From: Phallus indusiatus
Taxonomy: Eukaryota; Basidiomycota; Agaricomycetes; Phallales; Phallaceae
Assembly: GCA_027605045.1 (NCBI GenBank)
Contig: JAQFWX010000003.1
Location: forward strand, 1,984,001-2,048,000
Length of the DNA: 64,000 nt
Direction of reading: 5' to 3'
Part shown: one piece after another, positions 23,998 to 37,072 of the stretch
Layout of the letters: each line of letters starts with the position of its first letter
Position numbering within the stretch: the first letter of the stretch is position 1
Translations under genes and position numbers: made by a program
The notes under the pieces: model-generated
What the model was told of the DNA's origin: nothing
The model's database searches: none
The model's input: the letters and a program-made list of their open reading frames with translations, nothing else

Positions 23998-24724
23998 TGC
24001 TTGCTCATTGATTATGATATAATTCTGTGTACAGGAGTAAATTAGGGTTCTTTATACGCGTTGAGTATTGGTTTTAAACCTGGGATTTATCTTGTAAGGG
24101 AGCGTAGCTCCCTACACGGAGTCGTTTAGCGCCCGTTAGAGTCCTATCGTCCTCAACATCTTATGATTCTTATCCCCACTTCTCTCTGTCCTCATTCTCT
24201 TGTTCCCATTTTCTGTCCTCATCTTTAGTCCTTATTTTTAGAGTCCCTAATTTACACTACGGTCCTCACACATTTTTGTATTTAATCCTCACATTTCTAC
24301 TCGAATTAAATCATCTTTTCACACTTCAGTTTTATTTCGTGTATTGAGTCCGCGCACCGTGTAGCGGCGACTCAGTATCTACAATCCATACTGAACTCCA
24401 AGGCGTCGGTTAAAAAATGTCTCCCTGTTACGCCTATATATTTTTTACACCCGGTATTTGTCCCAGTCACACGCAGGACCAACATTTTCACCGAGCTATG
24501 CCTGCGTCCGAACAAGGCCAGGTAAGAGAATCAAAACGTTGAGGGGCAGATTATATTCGACCTGTGTAATGTAAGGTATACACGAATTCCGTATTTATAC
24601 ATGTACAGCTATTCCACGTATAATATGTCCAGCGAAAAGTCCATCATGATCAGTATGCAGTCGTTGACGAATGTATGTATGTATGAATAATAATAAAGAT
24701 ATATGATCCGCTCGAACCTGTTGA
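23998..24724. other. Spacer with an inverted repeat and a pyrimidine-rich tract
   Basis: GGGAGCGTAGCTCCC near 24099 is a short perfect inverted repeat that also occurs in part after CES-E. The stretch 24160-24330 is pyrimidine-rich with recurring GTCCTCA and is probably the 3' region of one of the two flanking convergent genes. No gene is seen. Confidence 0.4.
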
Positions 24725-26444
24725 TTAGGATTCAGTGAGTTCGGCGAGTAAAATGAGATTTTCGTTAACGTTCGTCGCGTAGTAGACGTTTTTCAAGAAT
24801 GTATCGCCGACTAGCCATTGGTTGGACTCAGAGTTGCTAGATCCGATACCTGATTGGCAGGTACCGGCGGGTTGATTAGGGTCAACCGGTAAAAATGCGA
24901 GGTCGCGAGGGTCAATTGCAACTAGAATGACAGGGAATGGCGAGTTAGATGGGGTTTGCAGTTGATTGATGAGAGAAAGAAAACGTACAAGTGTTACCAC
25001 CGATTGTCAATGCGACGGATGCGTTTGTTGTGCAAGGGACGGTGAAACCGCCTTGGGTTTGAGCTGCACCTGGGATTTGAGCGTGGATGGCAGTCGCGAC
25101 CTAGAAGCCATGTTTTAGCGCCAGAAAAGACGGATTAAATAAGACACAGAAACTCACGTTCTGAGGTGCAACGAACAAAGTGGTACCGGTATCCAAGATG
25201 GCGGTTTGACCTTGGAAGTTGAGATTTTGGCCATTAACCGAGATACCGTCAACAGCAACTTCCCAAAAGCCGACTGGGTTGACGTTCGGAACCTGAACGA
25301 GCGTGTCGCTTTTGAATTTGGTGGAATCCAATCCGCCGAACGTGATTTCTCCATCGTTGGTGCCGTCAGCCAAGCGTGGGATTTTGTAAGCAACGATAGC
25401 CTGTTCGATAGTTCCTGCTGAAGCAAGAGCTTCAACCGGAGTTGGAACTTTCTGGGTGGATAGACCTGATTGGGCTAAGCCCATGAGACCGTCGAAGCTG
25501 GCTTGGACGAAGTTGCTTGATTCCAAGTGAGCGACACCGAAGGCGTGGTTTGGAAGTGATAGACCAGCAAGTACGATATTATCCTGAACTAGATTGCCAG
25601 CTGCGTTTCCGGTACCATATGTTACGTTGAAGGTTTGCGGAGATGCGACGAAACTTGAGCTAGAGTTGGAGCCGAGGAATTGATGGTTGCCACAGCCTAC
25701 AGAAAAAACGTTAATAAAGAGTGGATTATCTCTAGCTCTGGAATCTTTCCTACCTCCACCGCCGGTTTCATCCTGGCAAGTTTCACTTCCGACCCAGAAA
25801 TCTGCTGAGCCAGAGTCCATAAGAACGTTGAATGGGCGTGGTGGGGTACCAATTTGAACGATTGCGGTGTCTTATGATAAAAAAGAGGGACAGATGAAAA
25901 ACCGAATATTAGAACAAGGAAGATGATTTCTTACATCCAGTGTCGGGTCCTACAATACCCATTCCGATGGAATTCAAAGCGGAAGGTGCGACACTCGGGT
26001 TGGTAATACCGCCGTGGATGGCAGCTTGAATATCTAAAGGCGACACTCCTGCGCTAGTGCCATTTGACGGAGTAGCGTCGAGCTCGTTAAGTTGTTGGGC
26101 ATTGGCTGCGAAAGCGTCTAGTTGGTCAACAGGAACGTTGTACCGCTTGGCCATATTGGATTGTTGGGTAGCCGCGCTAATCTGCCTGTGTCGCATTTGG
26201 GCATTCTGTACAATTCTTTCATAGACCTAATGGAAAGGTTAGTGATGTCATGTTACGGTATCATACGGCGTCTTGAAGAAAAACAACGCACGGCACTGGG
26301 GTCAGCGGTACCATCAAAGCGACGTAAAGGGCGAATGGGCATAGTCAGAGTGCGTGGTTTTGGTCTTGGCATTGGTGCACCAGTAACGAGTGGGCTGAGA
26401 AGAACAGCGGCGAGCAAGTATGCAAACGAGCCAGCGAGATGCAT
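24725..26444 (-). CDS. Secreted pepsin-like aspartic protease (family A1)
   Basis: Endopeptidase using two catalytic Asp residues, probably secreted. It is read on the minus strand from ATG at 26442-26444. The signal peptide is MHLAGSFAYLLAAVLLS, followed by a propeptide (MPRPKPRTLTMPIRP and an Asn/Gln/Ala-rich stretch). The mature domain starts near DTAIVQIGTPPRPFNV. The first active-site motif is MDSGSADFWVG (usual form DTGSSDLWVG), the second is ILDTGTTLFVAPQN. TFNVTYGTG precedes the flap region, and SFDGLMGLA and GEITFGGLD are family landmarks. The last exon ends GDTFLKNVYYATN...LLAELTES with the stop at 24725-24727. About five short introns interrupt it. DSG in place of DTG in the first motif is tolerated in the family. 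It is convergent with the DUF6533 gene. Confidence 0.92.
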
Positions 26445-28463
26445 TGTTAGATTAGAGAGTGAGAATTAAAGATAGAGAGAACGCTTAGATTCTGGATCAA
26501 GAAGAGAGGTATTACTATCAGAAAAGGCTCAGCCTTTTGACGATGTAAGGGGATGAAAAAGAGACAGACAGACTGCGAAAATCATCGAGGCTTTTAAGCA
26601 GGTGGGCTTTCCGTTGTGCAACCGGGTAAATAAGCGCTGCTATTGTCTGTGCCACAGAGCTCTTTATTGTTGTCCATTTTTAAATTTCGCTTGCTTCTTG
26701 TTCTATTTATTATATCCTGCGGGTTTTCCCATGATTCTTGTTCCCGTACAATAGCAGATAATAAACGAAACAGTTGGCGGTGCACGCAGCTTGTCATGAC
26801 CTAGATCATCGCAGAACAAAAGAGAAAATTGCGTCGCTTACGTAATCCAGCCTGCAGTGTCCAGTATCGTGTCTTCATTCCAACCTCATTCACACCGAAA
26901 CTTAAAATTAACTTCAATAAAGTACACCTGAAGCTTCTAAATATGATACGTCAAAGATTTCCTTGAGTCTAGACTATTTTCGGGGATGCCAGCATTTCCA
27001 ACTAAGCTGATATATAATTTCCAATTGCTTGGGACTCAATGCGGCCTCTTAGCAACTGACTCACAAGCTCCAAACATAGGACAGGGAAATTGTTTGTCTC
27101 CGCATTTGTCAAATGAGAAAGAGAGGGTTTGACACGTTCGTTTACTATCGTCCCAAGATACTCTATCACTATCACTTCAAGACAAACATTCTCTTCATTG
27201 CTAGCTTCATATATTGAGATCGATTTACGCTTGTCGCGGTGCTATCTGAGGAATGTTACTTCATTCGTGGATTATACGTTACATGTTACAGACAAGACGG
27301 CTACGAACCGGCGTCATTCTGCTTAAGATGCGGCGAGATACCACAAGGGTTCCCGATTTCCCAAGATCTCTTCAAGCTTAGCATACCCGCTAGGAGGAGG
27401 ATATGGAAGTTCGCTACGAGAATTATTCGTTGCCAATCTGATACAGTACTCTGGGAATCCGTCGTACGCCATGACTATTCCAAGCTTTGAAGTGAGAAGT
27501 ACACCCTCTCTGGCTAAGACATCCATAAGTGCTGCTGAGATCGTTGACCCGACTTGGTCGACCTCTTTGAAGGGCATATCATTTTCGTCTCTTGTAGCAG
27601 GATCCAGTTTCGGGCATAAGCCATTAAAGACGCCGTATCCTAAAAGATTCCCGGTTGACTACATATGTACCCAAAATACTTGTACTGCAATTTGTATTTG
27701 GTATTCGAAGAGGATAACATAAAGTAACGGTGGCTTATCCTTTGTCGAAAGCCTTGCTATGTCGATGACGGCGTTTTACTAGGATTGTTAAGAAACGGCA
27801 ACGACGTTGGAGATGAAGATCACATCGGAAAATCGGTTCCGAACTTCCGGCGCCTGTAATTGGAGCTGGCTAACAAATTACCCATTCTCGAATTACTTTC
27901 CAGTCTGATACCACAACGCAGAAAAAAATGAGCCATCTTAATTTGTCAAAAAACTCTCTGAAGGAAGGAAGGCATTGTTTTGTTGGGCCTAATCCCGATT
28001 AATGTTACAATTATGACAAAAACCCTCGCGGGTCGCGGCTCAGTGCACTGTACGGCCAGCAAAGAGGTGCGTTTTATTGGTATGATCTTTATTGCTCATA
28101 TTTTGCTAAAATGATTATTGAAGCTTCGCTTCTCAGGTTTTCGTCTTCCCACTCCTTTTTACCTGCTTCTGGAAATTCTGTGACAAAGCTGGACGGACTT
28201 TTTGCATCTCAAAAATCGAATACGTGAAAATTGGTCAGACTAGGTCAGAAATACAACCTGAACTTCAAGATAATCAAGATAGAAGCAGCCAAATCGCAGT
28301 CCGAGGCCAATCAAGACGAGATAGAATCCGGATTATATCAGATTTGTTCAGGATCACGTTCAATGACGCAAGTCGTCGTTCATTGGGAAGAATCCTCAGC
28401 GATGTGACAGTTCACCGGGATTTAAATTTCATTTCATTACAGGGGTTGCCAAATATCTGAAGG
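26445..28463. other. Spacer upstream of the protease and FMO genes
   Basis: About 2 kb between divergent genes. A minus-strand open stretch near 27323-27660 (see next entry) is the only coding candidate. Otherwise the region is AT-rich with no repeats I can tie to others here. Confidence 0.4.
27323..27658 (-). pseudogene. Unidentified exon-like open frame, possibly a gene relict
   Basis: The minus strand reads GYGVFNGLCPKLDPATRDEN, then MPFKEVDQVGSTISAALMDV and TSKLGIVMAYDGFPEYCIRL, opened by a plausible acceptor (TTTTAG) near 27659 and closed by a stop at 27323. The composition is protein-like, but I recognise no family. No convincing upstream exon was found, so it may be the last exon of a decayed gene. 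Low certainty. Confidence 0.25.
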
Positions 28464-30779
28464 ATGAGATTACAACTCTTACTTGTCGTGGCCCCGTTCG
28501 TGGCCTCCTCTCAAGTCCCATTTCTATACCCTTACGATGACGAGTCAATCGTCTCACCCAAGCAAGTCTACGAGCTCAAATGGCCGGTGAAGAAAGTTGC
28601 TGTTATCGGTGCCGGTGTTGGGTATGTAATGACATGTTTCCTCTTGAGTCTTTTAGGGTAATAAATAATGCAATCACAGCGGTCTCATCGCCCATCGCGA
28701 ACTTTCCAAAGACGGCTACGAAGTCCACATTTTTGAACGTGATTATCTTCCCGGAGGAAACTGGCTTTACACTGACGAAACACCCGTGGATGCACCTGTA
28801 CCGAATGCACATATTGCTATTGGAGATTATGAGCCTTCGCTTCCTCCTAAGAACGTCGAGTTCCCTTATGTCGAGGAATACTATAACCGCACGTTCGGAA
28901 GTTTCGTTCGTCGTGCTCATAGAGCTCCAAAGCCTGTTTGGTATGCTTTAACGTCTAATGCACCTGCTGTGAGTTTTTTGTTGATGGGGCAGTTTACATA
29001 ATGAAGTTATCGAATGAATTTGCACAGCCCATTCAACAGATCCGGGAATTCCCGTGGCCTCAGGGTACTGAATGGTGTATGTATTAACTCCAACGTAATT
29101 TATTTCTTCCCTCATTCAACGGTTTACAGCGCTTCCCAATGCCAAACTTGGTCGCTACCTTCGTGCATTTGCCTCCTGGCACGGGCTTAACACTAATGAC
29201 AACAGTCCTGACATCTCTTATAATACCCGTGTGGAACTGATTGAGAAACGTCTTGACGACAATAATAACCAAGTCGGATGGACATTAACGACCAAGAGTG
29301 TTGTTGAGCTCTCAGATGGTGTTACACGTGCCACGTGGAACAAGCATGTTCGTTGCTTTTCTCGATATAAATACGATAACGTCGCAGAGAGCTAATATCA
29401 ACACATAGAATTTCGATGGTGTTGTCGTTGCAACCGGTCGTTATAACGCGCCGAATATTCCCAACATCGAGGGACTGGACAAGTGGAATCAACATTTCCC
29501 TGACGGCGTCTCACATTCGAGGCAGTACCGCCGTCCAGAAAAGTTTGAAGGTAAAACTGTACTCATCGTCGGTGCCGCTGTAGGTCATTTCCAGCACTTG
29601 TTTTTCTAGAGTAATATCATTTTTCGGGTTATAGACCAGCGGTGGAGAAATTTCCCGCGAGATTAATCCTTTTGCAACGCAAGTCTACCAATCAATTAGA
29701 GTACGTCCCTTTTTTCTCTTATCGCGACAACAACACTCATCCTTGCTTTTTATAGCCCAGGACCAGTAAATACGACACTATCTCATATACTCTGCTTCTT
29801 TACTTACGTATATACTCAGATCCTGATCGTGATGTGCCTACACTCGCAGATTACGTCCGCCGCCTTCCCGCTAACACCACCATCGTCTCCGAGATCAAAC
29901 GATTTCACTCCCCAAAATCTTCTATCCGAGACACAGGTATTGAGCTTTCCAACGGTACGGTACTATACGGTATCGATCATGTCCTTTTCGCCACGGGGTA
30001 CCGCTACACATTTCCTTTTCTTCCCGAGTACCATGATCCCAGTCTCGGACGTGATGGAGAGGTACCTGAGGGCCAACTTCAGCCGATTATTTCTGATGGA
30101 AGCCACGTACGGTCGTTGCATCTGGATGTGTTTTACATTGATAACCCGACACTTGCTTTTACTAATGGTACGCACATATGTACTCATTTAACATGGGGCT
30201 CTGAATACTCATTTTGCCTGTTTTGGATTTTGTACAGTCAACTTTGGCATGCAATCATTCACATATGCTGAATTTACATCCCTCGCTATTTCGAAAGTAT
30301 GGTCTGGCAAGGCCCATTTACCTTCGCGCGAGGAGCTCTGGAAACTGTACCGCGAAAGAGTGAAAAAAGTTGGATATGGAAAACATTTCCAGTTTCTCGG
30401 ACCCGATGGAACTAGAGGTTGATTTTTTTCCTTTGCTTCCAAAGTAACTCTTCGTTGACGATATGCAGATGCTTTGAGATTGTTCCAAGGCTGGCTGAAT
30501 GCTGCAGCTGTCAAATACGGGGGACGTCAAATTAACGGTTTACCATTTGAGTGCGTTGAATGTCGCTGTCTTATTTTTTTCCATATAAAATTCACAATTT
30601 TGATTAATAGACTCTCAGAAATCAACCTTGTCTGGAGTCGTGCTCGATTTGGAGACCCTAATCTCAGTGTGCCACGAACAAACCTTTACGATGCTGGACT
30701 TTCTTTTGCGAACGATACGGCTCGTGTTATCGATGAGGATATGTATATTCAGAACGTCGTTTTTTCCGATGATTGGTAA
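28464..30779 (+). CDS. FAD-dependent flavin monooxygenase-like protein with signal peptide
   Basis: Probable NAD(P)H-dependent monooxygenase of the FMO type, oxidising soft nucleophiles or ketones; the substrate is unknown. The N-terminus MRLQLLLVVAPFVASSQVPF looks like a cleavable signal, unusual for a cytosolic-type FMO. The FAD motif VAVIGAGVG-GLIAHREL is split by an intron at 28621. FERDYLPGGNWLY follows, then GVVVATGRYNAPNIPNI and the NADPH-site motif VLIVGAATSGGEIS, again split by an intron. VLFATGYRYTFPF is the usual C-terminal FAD/NADPH signature. About eight introns occur; the junctions near 29700-29820 are uncertain. The stop is TAA at 30777-30779. It is followed by CES-F on the same strand, which could reflect shared secretion or detoxification roles (inference). 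Confidence 0.85.
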
Positions 30780-32203
30780 ATCGTGAATGGGTTTATTTTG
30801 TTGTATGTGACATACATAAGCTATGCAGACTGTTCAGGATATTATGGGTGTTTGTTTTCATGGTGCAAATTTTACGCTGCATTGCTGGCTCTCAGGTCGA
30901 CTGGATTTCGTAAAAAAACCGATAAATCAAGTAACAACAGCGATTTTCCCCCTTCACAGTTCTTTTTGAAGAGAAATCTCGAAATTGCCGCTGCGCAGAC
31001 TCAGGGTGGTGACACCTCTAACACAACCACTGAATTCCGCTGAATTTCGCTAATATCCAGTAGGTAACGGGTCTACCCACTGCGTCACCAGTGGGTGTGG
31101 GCAAGGCGGAATGAGTTCTGAGGAGGTTAAGTTCAGATTGTGCTTAGATTCAAAGGCAATTGAGGGAGTATTTCATCAATACGAAAGAAAATATAGTACA
31201 CCGCCCCGCGACTTGGGAGAGCTTTACCAAAGACCGTATGTTGTACTTTAAAGTTCTGATGTATGACTCAGGTTTACATATTGTTCCTTAACTAAATCCC
31301 CTAGTAAACGAAGTGAATTCATGAATCATGATGATTTGCGTGAACGCCGACTCGGCGTCTATTACGTGGCCCCGACTTGTCCACAACGACGACGACGATT
31401 TGCAAAGCAAGGGGAGTTTTCCAGTTGACGACATGACTTTCTGTCCTATCACTGCTCATTCTTAGGCTTATGGACTAATTCAGGCAAGTTCAATATTTTC
31501 ATTACAAAGCAATTGGAAATATAAAGTGACAGCTTTGGGCGATTTGTCATTGACAGCAATGCTCTTTGATGCTTGCGCTCAGAACCCGAGTTTCGAAATT
31601 CGCTAGATAGTTTTTCCCAAAGTATGTCAGCAACTGTCTTATGCATCTTTATCTAACCATCGACTGCCGTAATAGCTATCATCACCTCAGTGCCTCAACT
31701 GAGATGAGTCGAGGGTTTATAGTTGACCAACCAAGAGCGGAGGAGATCGTCCGCGTGGATGCGATTTCTAAAAGATCTTGTTTGTGCACAATATTCAAGG
31801 TAGAGACTACTTTGACAAAATGCTTTTTGGGACACGGTTATTTAGCTTCATATCTGATGAGGCGATTTCCTACGGTGCATCTTTTAATTCTTGATCACTA
31901 CCAGGCTCATCTCACGCTGACATCGAACTTTTTTGACAGTCATATGCCATGACTCATCCATGAAAATGACAAACTAGCCGGTTCTTCCTTAAGGTTTTGA
32001 TGTGTCGCCTTACCACGTGTGACATCTTTTGGTCCGTCATCTAGACGCAAATTTAAAAGAAGCTTGCCGCCGCGTTCTACTATGGAAGACTGAAATCAAG
32101 CGAAATTTAGTCTAAGATTCCTCGAAGCGTTGTAAGCGAAGATTCTGGAGGCTATATAACGAACGGGGAAGCATTACACAACATCTAAGCTCTATCTCTC
32201 AGA
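30780..32203. other. Intergenic region between FMO and CES-F
   Basis: It holds a short inverted repeat (ACCCACTGCGTCACCAGTGGGT, stem ACCCACTG) near 31074. Short open frames at 31449-31646 and 31641-31952 lack any family feature. A TATA-like GGCTATATAAC near 32151 precedes CES-F by about 53 nt. Confidence 0.4.
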
Positions 32204-34046
32204 ATGAGCTCTTGGAAAAAATCATTGCAGGCAAAGGCCGCCATTACTTGCCTCTTGTCATCTTTATTCACCGTTGTCACTTCCAAGGCTCCTATTGTCG
32301 ATCTCGGTTACTCAGTTTACGAGGGCACTGCGCAGAGCAATGGTCAAAACCAATTCCTCGGGATTCGGTTCGCGGCACCGCCCCTAGGCGATTTGCGTTT
32401 CCGCAAGCCCCAGCCTCCTTTGACCACTACTGGAGTGCAGCCCGCAAAGGAGTTTGGGAATATTTGCTTTGGAGTAGGCCAAGGGCTCTTGGCTGCTTCG
32501 GGCGAAGATTGTTTGTTTTTGAATGTTTGGGCACCTTCAGATGCAACCCCGGAATCCAAGCTCCCTGTTTTCTTCTGGATACAAGGCGGAGGGTATTGCA
32601 TGAATGCAAACGCCAACGTAGCTATCACTTCCGTTGATATTTTACATTTAAGTTGATTTAAATTTAGTATAACGGCTCGGAGTTGGTACAATTTACGGGA
32701 AATCAGATGGTATTTGTCAACATCAATTATCGCGTTGGTCCGTTTGGGTTTTTGGCTAGCGAAAAGGTCGTGAATAATGGTGATTTGAATGCTGGATTTC
32801 TGGATGAACGATTTGCACTGGAGTGGGTTCAGCAGCACATAACTAAAGTTTGTTCATCATGTTGTCCACTATAACATCCTACTAACCAAGCTAATGCTCA
32901 TTCTAGTTTGGGGGAGATCCTGACAGAGTCGTTTTAGTAGGGGACAGTGCTGGGGCCGGTAGTATCGCGCTTCACCTTGTCGCATTTGGAGGGGCTCCAA
33001 CCAATCTTTTTGCCGGTGTATTCGGCATATCTCCATTCTTCCCAACCCAGCTTCGCGTTTCTCAATTAGAATGGCAGTTCGATTTATTTGCATCCAGAGC
33101 AGGGTGCGGGTCAAGCGAAGACCCATTAAGCTGCCTTCGTGAACAAAATAGTACAGTGCTCCAACTGGCGAATCAGCAAATGCCGTACCCTGGTAGAACG
33201 GGTGACTCACTATTCCCGTTTACACCCACAATCGATGGTGATCTCTTTCCTGATTTCCCTTATCGACTTTTCGAAGAAGGAAAGTTCGTCAAAGTCCCGT
33301 CTGTATTTGGGTACGGACGCCTTCTGAATTCATACCATCTTTCCTTTTGTTCTCATCCCTGCTATCTTTGTTAGTGACGACACGGATGAAGGAACCAGCT
33401 TTGCATCCAATGCCTCCTCTCCCGCAGACGTCGCATCGTTCATGCAAGACAACTTTCCTCAGTTGTCGGACGAAAACACCGCAGTTATCAATGCGTTATA
33501 CCCTATAGAAGCCCCTTTTAATGGCCACGCAGCATTCTTCCCATCAGCCTCGGCTGCATATGGCGAGACAACTTTCATCTGCCCAGGTCTTGAAATGTCT
33601 GCTGTCATATCTCAGCACACCCGATCCTGGAACTACAGGTTAGAAATTCAATTCAGCCAAGAAAAACTTTCTTACATTCTCTGTATCACAGATTCAATGT
33701 CTTGACACCTTCAGAAATCCAACAAGGTGTCGGCGTGTCGCATGTCAGCGAAATACCCAATGTCTTCGGTCCCGGAAACACGCCAGCAGGATCAACTCCC
33801 TCAACTTTCGATCCCAATGATATCTCATTTACGCCCATACTTCAAGCGTATTACACCAGTTTTGTTCGTTTCCTCGATCCTAATGCCCGCACAGTAAAAG
33901 GTAGCGTGTTCTGGCCCGAGTTTAGCCCCGACACGAACGAGCGGCTTCTTTTACAAGTCAATGCTACAACTGTGGAGACCGTACCTAACGATCAATTGGC
34001 TCGATGTCAATTCTGGAAAGGCTTGGCTATTCAATTGGAGCAGTAA
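32204..34046 (+). CDS. Type-B carboxylesterase, distant relative of the array (CES-F)
   Basis: Secreted ester hydrolase. N-terminal signal (MSSWKKSLQAKAAITCLLSS, with a hydrophobic stretch after it), FLGIRFAAPPLGDLRFRKP (the classic family entry motif), GEDCLFLNVWAP, oxyanion loop QGGGYC, VFVNINYRVGPFGFL, nucleophile VGDSAGAGSIALHL, acid residue in SDDTDEGTSFA and His in GVSHVSEIPNVFG. C-terminal GSVFWPEFSP and CQFWKGLAIQLEQ precede TAA at 34044-34046. Four introns lie near 32650, 32850, 33315 and 33640, at positions different from the array members. It is therefore an older, separate esterase lineage placed beside them rather than a recent duplicate. Confidence 0.92.
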
Positions 34047-34613
34047 CACTATTGTAGAATTACACGCGATTGTGTTTCATTTGTTTTGGAATTAAAGGCG
34101 TAAAGAAATTTTTTAGATCTCGCTGCCGACAAGTCTCATGGGTTTTGACGAGGTATTGAATCCATATGAGACTAATCGGAAACGGCAGCTGATAAAGATT
34201 TGCATGATAACTGTATTACTTCCGTCTTTCGAGGTGACTTTAAGTGTTTTGGTACTCCAAACTTCGACGAACTGGGGCGCACCACAAATATGCCATAAGG
34301 CGGATGTGAAGATCCGTGGATCCGTAGCAGGGAATCGTGTCTTCGTCGACAATAAGTTCATTGTTTGAGGGTCAGCACGATGGTATCTTCTGCCGTTCGC
34401 CACGCTAGAATTGTTCCGAGTCTTCAACTCCTATCGATCGGCATCCGCCGTATTCGCCCAGTGGGGTGATTTGAGAAAAGAGACATTCTGAAATTGTCTG
34501 ACGCTGAGACTCCAACCGTTTATCCTGGATTATCGCACAAAATGACTCGCTCACAAATATAGCATATATAAAATCAATCATTGAGTGTACTCGGTTACAT
34601 CAAGATTTATTGT
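34047..34613. other. Convergent spacer between CES-F and CES-G
   Basis: The 3' regions of two convergent esterase genes. No gene or repeat was recognised. Confidence 0.45.
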
Positions 34614-36465
34614 TTACAATGAAAGGAGATCAAAGACGTCATGAATAACACTGATAATGTCATTGGCGAGATTCACGAATTGGCTGCATTGAAAATCATA
34701 TAAATCTCCATTCGTCAACGAGATACCAGTTGCATTCGATGCCGAATTTCCAAGAATGGCAAGTGTGTCAGTGTCCGGAGTATACCGCGGCCATCCGAGG
34801 TCTGTAGGCCCTTCGGAAGGATTACGCGCGAAAGCTACCCATGCGGATTGAACGAATGCGGATAGCTTCTCTTCGACCCCAGTAGTTCCAAAAACAATGG
34901 GAATATCGGCGCCATGGACTGCACTTGAACCGCCAGCTGGCGGTGTGCTGTTAGTAGAGTTAAAAATGATATGAAGTGTTAAGGTTATTACCATCATAAC
35001 GGTATCTGAAAGTAGGCACTCCCGCTTCTATACGACCAGAGGCCGTACTTCCTGCGGGACAAGAGAAGATGGCCTGGTTATCTAAGCTCAATAATGACAC
35101 AAAGAATAAAAAAATCTTACTTTGGTAAACAGAGCAGGTAATGGAAATAACAAGGAAGGTGGAAAGAAATCTGGAGGAATATAGGCTTCATCTTTAGTGT
35201 TCCCTACCAAAAGAGGGACTTTCAGGAAGTTCCCTGCCGCAGACCTGGAATCAAAATCCGTGAAAAAGGTAATGTCTGGGTAATTAAATTAGATTGGTTT
35301 TGTTTAGATGCTTATGTCTTACTGTCTTGAACAGGAACAAAAACAGGATATGGCATGTTCTCCACTTTAATTATGAGATCAGCTGCTGGGACTTTTCTCA
35401 TACAGTCCAATTGATCATCTAAATGAGTTGTGGAATTAGTGCGCAGCAACAAAGACATTTGTTAGCCTACCGGGTCCACAACCAACCGCCTCTGCGATGT
35501 CGTCCCAGGCTTGCGCATTGAATGGTGCACCAAATGGCGTTAAGCTCGGAGGTAGTCCTACTAAACTTTGAAAGAGGACGTTAATCGTCTACAAGGGAAC
35601 ACGAACATCTCGTAGTTTACCTTCCAGATTGTTGAATTACTCCTTTTCAATTCGAGAAACAGTTAATTTTCATCCTCTCGTTTTTATACCCGGCAATAAA
35701 TGCCCACCTTTTACTCTTGTATCATTGGGATGCGCAAATGTGAAGGCGGCCACCAACGCACTACCTGCGCTCTGTCCGAATATAGTAATTCGGTTCGGAT
35801 TACCCCCAAAGTATGCAATGTTGTCAAAGACCCATTGTATGGCAGCATCCACGTCCGAAGCACCGAAGTTTTGGCTTTGGCTTTGGTCGATTAGCTGAGG
35901 AGCACCTGGAAAGCCAAAAATGTTGGTCCGATAATTGAAGGTAACCAACATCACATCGTCATTGTTTTCAACAAGAAGTTGACCTTGGGTCAAGGGGTCA
36001 CTACTCTATAGGAATGGTATTTTAGAGGATGAAAAAAATAGACAACTAGATATAAAAAACACTCACAGTTCCAGATTGGTAAGCACCTCCGTATACCCAA
36101 ATCATGACCGCAGTTTCTTGCGGCCTGTCAAGTGCCGGTGCCCAAATGTTCAAGTTCAAACAGTCCTCTGACTCTTTGACAGTGGGATTACCGATACCAA
36201 AAAATCCTCCCAAGTTTTGAGTACATGAATCCCCAAACTGTGTTGCTTCAAAGGGCGAATCATGATTGGATGGAGGTTTCGGCGGTTCCCATCTATCGAC
36301 CGACGCGTAAGGTATACCCAGGAATTGGCGAACACTTGGCCTGATGAGGGTACCAATGACGAACCCCTGCTGAGTCTGGACTGTCAAACCTTCATCTTGC
36401 GAAGCTGAACTGCGAAATTGTGCTAGGAATGATACCACGAACGCAAGTAAAACAAGGGCTTTCAT
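34614..36465 (-). CDS. Secreted type-B carboxylesterase, inverted array paralogue (CES-G)
   Basis: A close paralogue of CES-B to E, in reverse orientation and 13 kb from the array. Start ATG at 36463-36465 (signal peptide MKALVLLAFVVSFLAQ), then [26 protein letters not shown], oxyanion loop YGGAYQSG, nucleophile [13 protein letters not shown], an acid residue in the exon near 35190 (VGNTKDEAY) and His in SSAVHGADIPIVFG. The stop TAA is at 34614-34616. The exon/intron pattern is that of the array. It keeps the upstream motif block at the same distance as CES-B and C, so the promoter moved with the gene. QSG instead of QFG follows the oxyanion loop. It is predicted functional. Confidence 0.92.
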
Positions 36466-36863
36466 TCTGAATGCGACAACCAAGAAAACTTAGTCTTGTT
36501 ATAGAGAAAACGTTTGGACGAAGGGTAAACGCCAAAACGAACGAGCATCTGACCATCAGTCTATACCTTTGCGCCTTTTCTCTCACGTGTGTATCCATTG
36601 CTTCCTGGGAAATTGAATTCGTAGTACATTTGTGTCGAAGCCATGTGTTTGATTAAACGGGGGGAGGTATTGAAAAACAATTGCGGATGTCGTATGGGTT
36701 TGCAAGTTATACATGACGTCTTTGCCAAAGATGAATCGTTAGTTATTAGTATTATTATTGGTCATGGCTCTCGCTTGCATTTTTGAGTACTTCAGGTTAC
36801 AAGGCTTGACGCCAAATCCTTAGTATATCTCGAGAGCAAGACAAGAACTGCTGATTGGCGCGC

Positions 36864-36902
36864 GTGACATAACGTGGAAAATTCTTTCGGACAATCGCCG
36901 TG
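36864..36902 (-). promoter_or_regulatory. Conserved upstream block of CES-G
   Basis: On the minus strand, CACGGCGATTGT (36891-36902) followed by TTATGTCAC (36864-36872), about 400 nt before the start. This is the same arrangement as CES-B and CES-C. Confidence 0.5.
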
Positions 36903-37072
36903 ATGAAGTTTGAACTAGGGTCATTAAAATTAGTCTTCTAAGATATCATTTGAATATCTCATTACAAAGGGGAGTTCAAAACTAATCAAACCCCATATTC
37001 TTTTGAATGTATTGGTTCTTGTTTTTCGCGATCGACAGCCTGTTTTGTATGCTAAAGTACGACCCAAATATT

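Noticed and set aside
32212..32637. A 141-aa open frame overlapping the first exon of CES-F in another frame
   Set aside because: The overlapping frame carries the clear signal peptide and esterase motifs. This one has none.
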